In this document: positions 1 to 10,271 of the stretch, piece after piece
Layout: every line of letters begins with the position of its first letter
Position numbering within the stretch: the stretch's first letter is position 1
From: Paramarasmius palmivorus
Lineage: Eukaryota > Basidiomycota > Agaricomycetes > Agaricales > Marasmiaceae
DNA: 64,000 nt
Assembly (NCBI GenBank): GCA_037176845.1
Contig: JAYKXP010000149.1
Location: forward strand, 1 to 64,000
Direction: 5' to 3'
Position numbers and translations under genes: made by a program
The notes under the pieces: generated by a model
What the model saw: only the letters and a program-made list of their open reading frames with translations
Databases searched by the model: none
What the model was told of the DNA's origin: nothing

Positions 1-75
1 GGAAGAAAAAAACAGCAACTTGGCCCACGTGGCCGTACTCACAGTACCTGTGATGTCATCGCTTGCCCGCTTCCT
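1..75. repeat. Dispersed repeat edge, copy 1 of 3
   Basis: This contains a short palindromic CCACGTGG core followed by CTGTGATGTCATC. The same arrangement occurs at about 8286-8350 and 35916-36000, each time after an A-rich GAAGAA tract and a CAACTT motif. The copies mark edges of duplicated segments in this window. The stretch from here to about 430 contains no gene I can support. Confidence 0.6.
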
Positions 76-432
76 GACTGTGAATCATCACTCAGCGCTC
101 ATGCTTCTCGCTCTATTCTTTCTCTGATTTACCAAGGACGAAGCTCCCTGTTCCTCATGCAGTCCATGCAGGAGAATTGAGACAGAGTGAACAATAAGAT
201 AAGGCTTCTTGCTTTAGGCTGTGCACTCGAGCTGAAGACTCTCGGAGGTGATATCTCCGCCGCCCTAAGGGTTCCCAGCTTCTCCCGGCATACACTCATG
301 ATATCGGATATCTGCTGGTACCCTCCAAGACGACTATTGGACTGACATTCATGGACACAATAATCCCACTAACAATGGATCTTATATCCGATGAGCAGAT
401 GAATAATAGGCAAACGAAACACCTAGTAGTAG

Positions 433-970
433 GTGTTTCTCATTTTCTCAAGTCTGATAAGTCTCGTTGTCCACCAAGATATTTCAAGCTCTCAGAGTAA
501 TGCAGATGCGCAAAGACCCACTCGCTTATCATCAATACATTTTTCCGGCGATCCAGAGTCCCATGGGCAGCAATACACTAGACTAATGCTGAACGCCAAG
601 GAAGGTTATCCATTTTGGTGTCCGGGACCGAAGCGATCTCTCCTAGACGCATATATTCGGAAAGGAATCAGGATCGGGGATGTTGGGATCGCTCACCCTG
701 ACCACCCTTTGGACTTTTTATTCAATATTACTCCGCCTAAAGATGACCCACTGCGTGGGGTATGACCACGTTCTTGAACCCGGATCATGACACTTCATTT
801 CACGGTACAAGAGGATGCCACTTACAAATGGAGGATTTCACGATTGCTGTGAATCCAAGGCGCATCCAACTCATGTATCCGAGGAGAGGCTGAAGCACCA
901 GATAGTGTTTATTCGAGGATTCAGTATATCGAGAGGATGGTTTCCGTATGAACTTGGAACATAGCATCGA
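433..970 (+). pseudogene. Truncated copy of the IGDVG/FDFLFNI family
   Basis: The first 110 codons carry SHGQQYTRLML, then KGIRIGDVGIA and LDFLFNI, closely matching the intact paralogue at about 10957-11140. After a stop at 765 the homology resumes near 825 (TYKW, then a Cys-Cys motif and IVFIRGF) in shifted frames. The middle of the intact protein (roughly 170 residues) is missing. I read this as a relic with an internal deletion and frameshifts. The family is common in Agaricomycetes and has no known function. Confidence 0.7.
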
Positions 971-1334
971 TTGTATGATACCAGCTTATGATGCTGTTGG
1001 TTTCATTGAATGTGATAATAATAAGGCTCATATTTCCAAACGGAATGTAGGTCGCAAAACGGGGGAGTGTGTATAATGAGCGTGCAGATACATGGGTCTC
1101 GACATGGAGATAACATTTTATTCGTTCTTCGAGCAGTCTATGCTCCCCGCTGAAAGTCTCGACTCAGATGGTATGGATAGTAAGAATATACGAGAACCAT
1201 CACCCGCTCAATGGAAATCCCAATTATGGTTATCTTGATGTGTCAGGACAATACACCACTCCAACATTAATCAGGCTAATGGGACGCTAATATACATGGT
1301 TCTTGGAGACATATCCACATGCAAGTTACTACAT
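971..1334. other. Intergenic, no gene seen
   Basis: Only short open frames are present. The segment lies between the pseudogene on its left and the 3' end of the minus-strand DUF6593 gene on its right. I see no tRNA, terminator or repeat structure in it. Confidence 0.4.
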
Positions 1335-1924
1335 CTACCTCACCATTTGTGCCATGAAGGTAGTCACGATATCATCTATCATAGGAACTCCCGCGGTTGC
1401 GATTGATAATCTTGCGGGACTTGGTTTCCCACTGAAGAACCCACTGTGAGCTTTTTCTGAAGTTGCAATGATATTCTTAGATTGATCACATAGCTGGAAA
1501 GTGATGAGACGCTTTCAACATTGGAGACTGGGAGGTTGTGACATACCTCTTGGTTGCCATCTGATGCTAGCTTCCAAGTGTATTTCTGTCCATCTGAAGC
1601 GACAAATGAACGCCCACTAGATTGTCATCAGTGGCATCATCACGGACTCTGGCGCAGAACATCTTCGTACTTCTTGAAAAATCCATCCGACTTTGGGGGC
1701 ATATTTTTACCCCAAACTTCACATTTATCCTCCGTCCTACAAAGCTCGATCAGGCCCATATGTTCCTTCTCTCCGTCCTTTCGGAACTTTTTGATGACAG
1801 TTGTTTCCATCGTCAGTGGTGTTCCCCTCGTGGTAGAGATCTCGTAGACGGGCTCGTCAGCCCTGGTGAGAAGGGAGTTTCGCATGTCGTATTTGGAGAA
1901 GATGAGGTCCATTATTGTGTTCAC
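1335..1924 (-). CDS. DUF6593-domain protein
   Basis: Three exons join in frame: 1924-1671, 1616-1547 and 1493-1335, with introns of 54 and 53 bp that have GT/AG ends. The product is about 160 residues. The N-terminal part has the family's strand pattern (MDLIFSKYDMRNSLLT, then PVYEISTT and TTVIKKF). Exon 2 supplies FVASDGQKYTWKL, the characteristic DGxxYxWK motif. Exon 3 supplies a hydrophobic end ...MIDDIVTTFMAQMVR. These match DUF6593, a small soluble domain of unknown function very common in Agaricomycetes. The start is the first ATG of the open frame; a start four codons later (MDLIF) is equally possible. The function is unknown, and the gene looks intact. Confidence 0.8.
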
Positions 1925-2397
1925 AATGTCGATTGAGAGCGATGGTCATTTTATATTGACTGACTGCGGTTTTTATGCCAGTTATTGGAATAATTGTAGG
2001 CAAGTACACTGCCTCCTATTGTTGGAGCTCTCAAATGCAACTTGGTCTGCTAACGTTATTTTTCCTACATTTTTGGAAAGGTGCAAGTGGGGTGAGAACA
2101 CAATTGGTTATCAATAATCTTCTTTGGGAGTGCCTAGGATTATTCCAATAGCTAGAAACCACGTCATTTTAATGAGGACAATACACATCTACTCTATTGC
2201 ATGGTCATATGTACCCTCCTTTTGACCTCTTACAACATTTCCCGAAACCAACATCGCCTACGGTTCAGGATAAGTATCTACCGCTTATTTATCTCGCCTA
2301 GCACCTACTATAATCGCCACCCCCTCTACATCTTGAAGACGCGGAATGTCAAGAGCTAACACCGCCATCTATTCGAGGGCGCTAGGTGCGTCATCAC
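1925..2397. other. Intergenic plus left fragment of an interrupted gene
   Basis: There is no intact gene here. The last 60 bases (about 2340-2407) resemble the minus-strand coding sequence at about 13935-13985 and are the left remnant of the gene copy interrupted by the palindromic element. Confidence 0.5.
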
Positions 2398-2407
2398 GTG
2401 GTGGCAG
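2398..2407. repeat. Target-site duplication, left
   Basis: The ten bases GTGGTGGCAG occur immediately before the palindromic element and again at 5417-5426, immediately after it. The related uninterrupted gene at about 13963 carries a single CACGTGGTGGCGG at the corresponding place, which supports a target-site duplication. The true length could be 8 (GGTGGCAG) to 10. Confidence 0.75.
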
Positions 2408-5400
2408 CAGCTGATGTAGTGATTCTTTTGTAAAAGTGACCGATAGTTATCACAACGGGATTTGCAAAAGTACGGGATAACTCCTTTTGCAAAAGTAGGG
2501 GACAAGTAATCAAGGCAGATAAGAGGTACTGTCCGCTTTGGGTGCTTCCAAATTGGGAAGGATCATTCCCACACCTTCTGGAGAGGGAAGAGGCCGCTTT
2601 TTTGAGATCTGGAGATATTCCCACACCGCTTTTGGCATCCCAAAATGGAAGGTGCTCGTTCCATGATGTAACAGTGCGCTTTTTGGGCGCTTTTTTTGCG
2701 GAAAAATTATTCCCACACCTCCTGACATCATCTGGGTGCCTCCCTACTCCGCTTTTGGCTTCCCAAAATGGAAGGTGGCCTTACCTCATCATTTTCCACC
2801 TGGAATCAATGCATTGGGGGGCTATTGGGGCATGCTTGGGGGCTATAAAAATCGCATTTTTGAGGGAATATGTTCCAATATGTTTTAAAAGCATGCCCCT
2901 GCAATTGGGGGGCAGGGGAATGCAAAAAAAGCGGTCCAAATATGGTAATTCAGGAAAATGGCCTATTGGATCTTGGGCTATAGGGCAGATATTGACATGG
3001 GGTAAGTTGGAGGACCTAGATACATTAAATACAAGCCTGGGGACACTAAATAGTACATAGATTGGTGGGATAATGGTGCTTAAATATCAAAAATACTGAA
3101 AATCTCCGAAATTAGGGGAATAAAATTACAGGATGGGATGTAGTGCAGCTAGGGCTTAGATATTGTGAATCAGAGATGATATATATGTCCCCTTGCTTCG
3201 TTTACAATCCTGGAGAGCTGCCTATTGTTCCAGATTTATTACAGCTAAATTCGCTTTTTTTGGACATTGGTAATACTATACCACAGGGAATGATTGGAAT
3301 GGGCTAATTCTTGTTCATAACCCACTCTATGGTGTATAGATGATGAATATATACTTGCCCGAGCACTCCTGTATGTGCAACACCTTGTTCAATCTAATGT
3401 ATTGTACAGTTATGTAACACAGGCAGTAGTAGATGAATAGCACCTCAGGGAAGCATCCCAGCACCAAGGGGAGTTCAGAATCGAGTTCAGGCGCCCAAAA
3501 TACACTTTCCTACTATGAAAGCACATTTTTTGAATACATCTGTATGTTGCTACATAAAAAATACATAAAAAATCGCATTTTTAGGGGTTTTTTTGTACTG
3601 GAGCATGGGGATTGCTCCTAAAATCACCAAAAATGAATGAGAGACCGTTCACTATGCATAAAACAGGAATATCAATTGCCTCCATGGATCCCATGACAGG
3701 AATCCATATGCCAGACTAATCAATTCCTGCACAATTACAGAAAACATGTACTATGGATGTAGTATTGCAGGGATTGATCTGGGGGCTTGGGGAACCTCAA
3801 AATCGAATTCAGGATGAAAAATCAGTTAAGAATATGTCCAGGGTTGAAGGAAATCCATCCACAACTGACTTCAATATGCATATATCAAGTTAAATGCACA
3901 AGTATATATGCAATATATGTTAACTATAAGCATAAAACTTGTCAGATACATATCTCAAGCTACAGTGATTGGATTCCTTTCAACCCTGGATATATTCCTG
4001 ACTGATTTTTCATCCTGAATTCGATTTTGAGGTTCCCCAAGCCCCCAGATCAATCCCTGCAATACTACATCCATAGTACATGTTTTCTGTAATTGTGCAG
4101 GAATTGATTAGTCTGGCATATGGATTCCTGTCATGGGATCCATGGAGGCAATTGATATTCCTGTTCAATGCATGGTCAACGGTCTCTCATTCATTTTTGG
4201 TGATTTTAGGAGCAATCCCCATGCTCCAGTACAAAAAAACCCCTAAAAATGCGATTTTTTATGTATTTTTTATGTAGCAACATACAGATGTATTCAAAAA
4301 ATGTGCTTTCATAGTAGGAAAGTGTATTTTGGGCGCCTGAACTCGATTCTGAACTCCCCTTGGTGCTGGGATGCTTCCCTGAGGTGCTATTCATCTACTA
4401 CTGCCTGTGTTACATAACTGTACAATACATTAGATTGAACAAGGTGTTGCACATACAGGAGTGCTCGGGCAAGTATATATTCATCATCTATACACCATAG
4501 AGTGGGTTATGAACAAGAATTAGCCCATTCCAATCATTCCCTGTGGTATAGTATGATTAATGTCCAAAAAAAGCGAATTTGGCTGTAATAAATCTGGAAC
4601 AATAGGCAGCTCTCCAGGATTGTAAACGAAGCAAGGGGACATATATATCATCTCTGATTTACAATATCTAAGCCCTAGCTGCACTACATCCCATCCTGTA
4701 ATTTTATTCCCCTAATTTCGGAGATTTTCAGTATTTTTGATATTTAAGCACCATTATCCCATTAATATATGTACTATTGGGTGTCCCCAGGCTTGTATTA
4801 CATGTATCTAGGTCCTCCAACTTACCCCATGTCAATATCTGCCCTATAGCCCAAGATCCAATAGGCCATTTTCCTGAATTACCATATTTGGACCGCTTTT
4901 TTTGCATTCCCCTGCCCCCCAATTGCAGGGGCATGCTTTTAAAACATATTGGAACATATTCCCTCAAAAATGCGATTTTTATAGCCCCCAAGCATGCCCC
5001 AATAGCCCCCCAATGCATTGATTCCAGGTGGAAAATGATGAGGTAAGGCCACCTTCCATTTTGGGAAGCCAAAAGCGGAGTAGGGAGGCACCCAGATGAT
5101 GTCAGGAGGTGTGGGAATAATTTTTCCGCAAAAAAAGCGCCCAAAAAGCGCACTGTTACATCATGGAAAGAGCACCTTCCATTTTGGGATGCCAAAAGCG
5201 GTGTGGGAATATCTCCAGATCTCAAAAAAGCGGCCTCTTCCCTCTCCAGAAGGTGTGGGAATGATCCTTCCCAATTTGGAAGCACCCAAAGCGGACAGTA
5301 CCTCTTATCTGCCTTGATTACTTGTCCCCTACTTTTGCAAAAGGAGTTATCCCGTACTTTTGCAAATCCCGTTGTGATAACTGTCGGTCACTTTTGTAAA

Positions 5401-5416
5401 AGTATGGCTGCATCTG
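2408..5416. mobile_element. 3.0 kb giant palindromic (foldback) element, copy 1
   Basis: The left arm (about 2408-3865) is repeated almost perfectly as its reverse complement (about 3965-5416). The non-palindromic centre is only about 100 bp. Both ends carry short palindromic iterons of the type CTTTTGCAAAAGT (two or three per end), followed by GACAAGTAATCAAGGC. Within each arm a unit containing CCCAAAATGGAAGGTG and ATTCCCACACC recurs about three times. The long open frames in the two arms are mirror images of each other and are shorter in the second copy, so I do not call them genes. No transposase is visible. I infer a non-autonomous class II foldback element moved in trans. An 8-10 bp duplication would fit hAT, Mutator-like or KDZ/Zisupton enzymes. 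Confidence 0.85.
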
Positions 5417-5426
5417 GTGGTGGCAG
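5417..5426. repeat. Target-site duplication, right
   Basis: This is the second copy of GTGGTGGCAG. The sequence after it continues the interrupted gene copy. Confidence 0.75.
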
Positions 5427-5850
5427 AGCATCTCACAGACGATAATCGCTGCTGCGGTGGCTTGTACATATGAATAATTGCCATCGACATCATAATCTCG
5501 CCGATATTGAGGCTCGCAGGTATGATCTTGCGGTGCGTATCGACGGTATTAGTACCCTGGTGGTCCATATTAATATAATTATAATCGGGTGGAGGTGGTC
5601 TATACCGATCATGGTAACCATCATAATTGCGGGAGAACCACGAGTACATAGACCGTGACTATACCCGCCATAGGATACACCACGATTCATCTTTGGATGG
5701 TCGAATTCTGTCATTCATTGGCTCGTACAGCTAGGTGTACATAAACGTACCTTTATTCCTGTTCCTCATATAATCGGCCTCCGTTGACGGTTCGCGGCCC
5801 ACTACCATGATTATTATTGAAGTGAAAGGTTGAGTGTGGTATTATTTAAG
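5427..5850 (-). pseudogene. Interrupted copy of the Tyr/Pro-rich disordered protein gene
   Basis: On the minus strand, fragments MNRG...YGGY, then SRNYDGYHDRYRPPPPDYN, parallel the intact 13719-14231 gene (NWYYGHDGYDDCYRPPPPD). The fragments lie in different frames, and the gene is broken by the palindromic element at its 3' side. The upstream part (about 5760-5850) matches the 5' region of the third copy at 28.1-28.4 kb, including a block around CCTCCGTTGACG and GCGGCCCACTACCA. Confidence 0.7.
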
Positions 5851-8285
5851 AGGAGCCCCCCATCGGCAGCTCATTTCGTAGCTAGAACGATCATGAAGAG
5901 TTCCAGATCAGAAGAGCGGAGCCAGAGCTCTCTGCGTAGCGAATATATCAGTCTTATCTCAATGGGTCCAAGGTGGGTTATCATAGCAGTATGGATTATT
6001 ATTGACACTCGAGATAGAAATGCTCGCTACGCGCCAGCGCTAGGAATTGGGAACTCATGCAGGGGTAAATGGAATGACATGCGCTAGCCCTCTCAAGCTT
6101 CGCCGACGAATGGCGCAAGAATAGTATGATAAGCAGACGTCGATAGGTGACTAGTGACAGTAGCTAATCAGTAAAGGAACTAGCGGCACTTAGAGAAGTC
6201 AGAAACGGACCTTATCTAACATATTCAATCTTGAGGTACGTCCACTCCTTCTCACTCTTTCCTCATCAATGTGAAATCATTCCAAGTCTTGGCACTGTCG
6301 ACTTTGTTGGTATGGATTGGGGAAGCAGGGCGTCGTTACCAGGTCGTTACACGGTCCTATTTATAGCCAGATAAGTCAATACACCTTCTAGGTATAGCAT
6401 TTGGTCGGAGTAGTGTAAAAATACTGTAGCCAGGTCGTTTTTTCCAGACTTCAGCTCAACCCTTTGTAGGTTTTCTCAGTAATATTCCCAATATCTATTC
6501 GCCCTCGGGCTCTTGTCATACCTCCGCGTAACGCAGGTACATTGAGCCCAACCCGTGGACAGGAACCTAGGCCTCTGAGGTAGACGACAGTCGTAACAAC
6601 TGCTCGCGTCCAAGTCGCTACGTTGACCAACATTCAAATCGCCCAGCTGATGTCATATTCAAAGGATATTGTGTGGAATCGGACTGTAAAATTTAAGTCA
6701 GCGTAATGTAGGCCTAGTCTTGAGTTAACACTATCCATGCTCCAGGTACATAGTCATAAGGCCTGTCATATCCGTCAACTATATACAGGATTCGACTGAG
6801 GAATGCAGAGAACCGCGGCTCAGTCCCACAGGGAGAAAGGTGCCGAATCCATTTGGATCAAAAAGAGTGCGGTCTACAGTGCGATCACCGAAGGAGGACG
6901 CGCAATCTAGAGCAATCTAGCGTACCGGACAGGGTATACGAGCTCCAGCGCTAAACTGAAACCGAGATTACAACTTAAGCGCCTACACCTTGAAAACTAC
7001 CTCCCCGTCGCCGACTATCATCCAGCGCTCCATCCGTCATTTAAAATCATGCTACACCTGGGAAAGAGCTTCTGTAATCTATCCCGATGGGTCCGAGGTG
7101 CGATATGGTGCAGGTGTAGATGATTATTGCCGATTCTGGGGAATGGGAATAGAAACGCTCGCTATGCGCTAGCGCATGAAGCTGGGTACCCACGGAAACT
7201 TGAATTTGGGAGGTGAACAAGATTGGATGTAGGCTGCTTTTGAGGAGGTTGCAGGGACTTGTTGGCCGGCTGACTTGAACCTGGTATGTCGCATGCTGGT
7301 CTTCTTCACCGACAATTGGTGTAAGAATTGTATGATAACCAGACGTGGATGTGTGTCTAGTGATAGTAGCCATTTAGTACAAGAGCTTTCGGAAGTTAGG
7401 GAAGTCGGAAACGAACCTTCTATAACGCATCCACTATCGAGTTACTGTCGCTGCCGCTGCCTCTTTCCTCAATGTGTGATCTTCTTCTGAACCAATCCTG
7501 GTCATTAGACTATATTATCCCAAGCAATGTGAGGTACGTTGAATTGCTGAAGTTTAGTCATTCTTATCAAAGGTACCTGAGCATTCTCAAGGGAAATGAG
7601 CCGGAGCAAAGACCAAATGATCGGAGGAAAGGCAGAAGGACCCGGGCAAAGGCGAAAGACACCGGAAAAAAGTAACAGGAACCAAAGACAAACCGACCGT
7701 TTTCCTGATGCCCTCTACTCCTAGTCTTGTTCATCCTTTTTCGTCAACTTGCCCTGGGATCTTAGTGAAGGATTAAGTGGGGTAAGCCACCGAAGAATAT
7801 GACCGGGGGACACCATATTCCGAATCCTCCTGTTGCAGCATTTACAAGCTGCGAGTGGAAAAAGGAGGATGTCTGATAGGTGGGAAAGAGAAGGGGATGG
7901 TGGAGATGTGATAGGCGTAGAGTTCTGGGAAGTGGAGATGGATCAGGGAGTCGGCGCCGGTGAATGAGGAGCTACACCATTCTCGGGATATGCCGGAGGA
8001 GAGGGTAGTAAGCGATGTGAAATCAGTATGCCCATGGAAGGGGTTCAAGGTTCGATATTGACTGATATGGAGAGGAGCGGTTGATGTTTGATGCACCCGT
8101 AGGGTGTAGTTTGGCACCGGTGGATGCAAGAGGTATAGGAGCGTGTTAATAGCTTGATGCATTATGGGATACGTGAATGGTTCGATCTGTTAAATAACAA
8201 CATAAAACGCACTTGAGCCTCTAAATATTCATGTTGAGCAACGTGTCTTCAAAGGTACTAGTGGAGTGATCCTACTCCACTATGT
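5851..8285. other. Degenerate duplicated segment, no intact gene
   Basis: This is the left copy of a segment that recurs at 28.4-36.0 kb. Matching blocks include 5880-6060, 7050-7490 and 7700-8130 against roughly 28470-28560, 29580-30060 and 31560-32200. The block at about 7080-7190 resembles one at 29640-29760 and a worn third copy at 5940-6060. On the minus strand the two better copies read a short related peptide (ALAHSERFY / ALAHNEGFY, then ISHLGPIG). Frames are short and inconsistent. I see relics only. Confidence 0.5.
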
Positions 8286-8350
8286 AGGAAGAACCAACTT
8301 TACCCACGTGGCCATTCATCGTCCCTGTGATGTCATCGCTCGACCGTTTC
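8286..8350. repeat. Dispersed repeat edge, copy 2 of 3
   Basis: This has the same GAAGAA, CCACGTGG and CTGTGATGTCATC arrangement as positions 1-75 and 35916-36000. Confidence 0.6.
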
Positions 8351-8459
8351 ACACGTCCACGCCTTTTTGACGACCAAATACCCGGGCCAAATAAGCTGTG
8401 AATTTGAACGATATTTGTATCGGTACTTTGACCCTAAGAAGTCCCCCAAAATAGCACAG

Positions 8460-8800
8460 ATTTATGGGTAAGATATTTATTCGAGAAAAATATGTGACAT
8501 ATTTGGTAGCAGGCGTGTGGCATATTTGGTGCGAAACAGTCGAAATATTTGGTACAACAATTGCACCACAAAACACTGCAGCGATTGGATCCTGTTTCTG
8601 CAGAAACAGCACCCGACAAAGATGATGATGAGTTAGTCGAGCAAAAATGAAAGATCTTTACTTGACAAAGATCAAAGAAATTGCCTTATATGGCAGTCCG
8701 GATCTCCGGCCCGGGAGCAAATATCTTGAATCTTTTCCCACAAACCGAACATCATTTTTATCCTATCCTGTTTCTCGTGAAACAGAATCCACTCACTGCA
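8460..8800. repeat. Iterons and paired short palindromes
   Basis: The motif ATATTTGGT recurs three times between 8495 and 8565 (after GTGAC, GTGGC and GTCGA). Two near-identical hairpins follow: CTGTTTCTGCAGAAACAG near 8592 and CTGTTTCTCGTGAAACAG near 8770. Their role is unknown. They could be subterminal motifs of a decayed transposon or a regulatory array. Confidence 0.45.
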
Positions 8801-8901
8801 GTGCGACTTCCTTCGTGCCATGTCCAGCTGTTTTTTTAGGCAAATACATGATGTCTCTTCAAGGCAACTAAGTCACATCTTTGTCGCGTCCCTTGTAACA
8901 A

Positions 8902-9216
8902 TTATGGCACATCTATCAGACTTGGAATAGAGACAAAGGGTGATTCATGGAAGGTATCTTCTATTTCTTCAATAGTATTGACATCATTGGGCACTAATTC
9001 GACCTTTACAGTGTCAAGGATGGTCATCGGGACAGTCAGTCTGACTTGTTCTCGAAGATGTAGAATACCTACCGGGTCACCCGTTGCTTCCTGCTGTGCT
9101 ACCTCAGGCTCTCGCTTTCTTTTCCTACGAGGAACCTTGCCGGTGTATTGCTTGAGGTTCTGGAAGGCCCTGGGGACCCGCCCCATCGGGGATTGTCGTC
9201 GTCGTCGTGAAGAAAC
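8902..9216 (-). CDS. Hypothetical protein fragment with basic tract
   Basis: This is an open minus-strand frame of at least 95 codons, extending upstream into QVSSRRRRQSP without a clear start. It contains a basic run (KVPRRKRKREPE) that could be a nuclear-localisation signal, and an acidic end (TIEEIEDTFHE). I recognise no family. It may be one exon of a larger or decayed gene. Confidence 0.25.
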   Translation of the reverse strand, partial: VSSRRRRQSPMGRVPRAFQNLKQYTGKVPRRKRKREPEVAQQEATGDPVGILHLREQVRLTVPMTILDTVKVELVPNDVNTIEEIEDTFHESPFVSIPSLIDVP

Positions 9217-10261
9217 CTGTCGAATGCCATCAATCTCACGCTCAGGCTACTAAACGGTTCAAAAACACAACGACGAGGCACAAAATAAAAAATCGGACTC
9301 CGAGCGTCCCTTAGAATGCACATTTGTGAATTTTCCTCGGAGCTCGATTTTAAATAGATGTAGAGTAGCAATTGTTTTTGAATTTTTGGACTTAGCAGGG
9401 AAAATAACTAATTTCTGTCACGCTTTCTCACGTGATGATGTGGATTGCGAAAGTCCTCTATCTTATCACAGTCTCAAATCATTCAAACTTCATTGCCCCA
9501 GTGCACTGGCTACTTCCCTTACTTTCAACGCATACCCTGATCTTTTGAGAAGAGAATACGAGAAGAGAATACAGCTTTCTCGCTAGACAATCCTATAACA
9601 CTTGGCCGACGCTTGTTCGTCCAGGTGTGTCATATCCTGGCGGCTTCCCGGTAGTCGCTAAATTGCGCTGAACAGTGAGTTAAAAAAATACTTAGATTGC
9701 ACTGAATGAGATGAATAGGATGACTGGAATTTTGCATCATGCCTTGTGGGTGCTTTGCTGGGCCAAGCATGAACATTCTTTCATTTTGTCCGAGCCGGAA
9801 CTGGCGCTTGTTGGAGCTACGACCTCTTGGACGCCATGTTTTCTTGCCTGATGTTCTCCGGCCACGATTGAATATTGCCAAGTACTCTCTAAACCCGCAC
9901 GAGCGCCGAATCCGCAAAGGTGTCACCCGGCATCAAATTAGTATTGATTGCTTCCATGTCACATCAACTTTGAGATACTTAGTGCGCTGGTCGCTCTCAG
10001 GCTAGTCATGCTCAAGGACATTGCATCTGTAATTCCTTTATGTCTATTGGTGAGTATATTGAAGGTTTTCTAATATCTAATATATTGATCGTAGTGAAAC
10101 GGTTTCTTCTATTCAAATTGTGCTGGAATCGCAGAATATGTCAATTATGTATACTTTGCTCCTATAGAGTAGCGCTCAATTTTGACGCCCGTGCGTATAT
10201 ATAAGTGATCAGTGTGCGTGGCGGTGGTGAGTTCCCACAGTTCACTCTGTCTCCGCATCTA
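9217..10261. other. Intergenic, nothing convincing
   Basis: Short frames in both strands (for example minus 9926-9630) show no family signature or splice continuity. A TATATATAAG box at about 10194-10203 lies some 70 bp before the ATG of the next gene and is a plausible core promoter. Confidence 0.35.
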
Positions 10262-10271
10262 ATATCCCATC

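Noticed and set aside
1554..1936. Plus-strand frames opposite the DUF6593 gene
   Set aside because: They overlap exons of the minus-strand gene whose spliced product matches a known domain, so they are antisense shadows.
2542..5285. Two long mirror-image frames (about 172 and 185 codons) in the arms of palindrome copy 1
   Set aside because: They are the same sequence read from both arms, low in complexity (repeated TPLLASQNGR-type units), and they break into shorter frames in copy 2. A selected protein would be expected to stay open.
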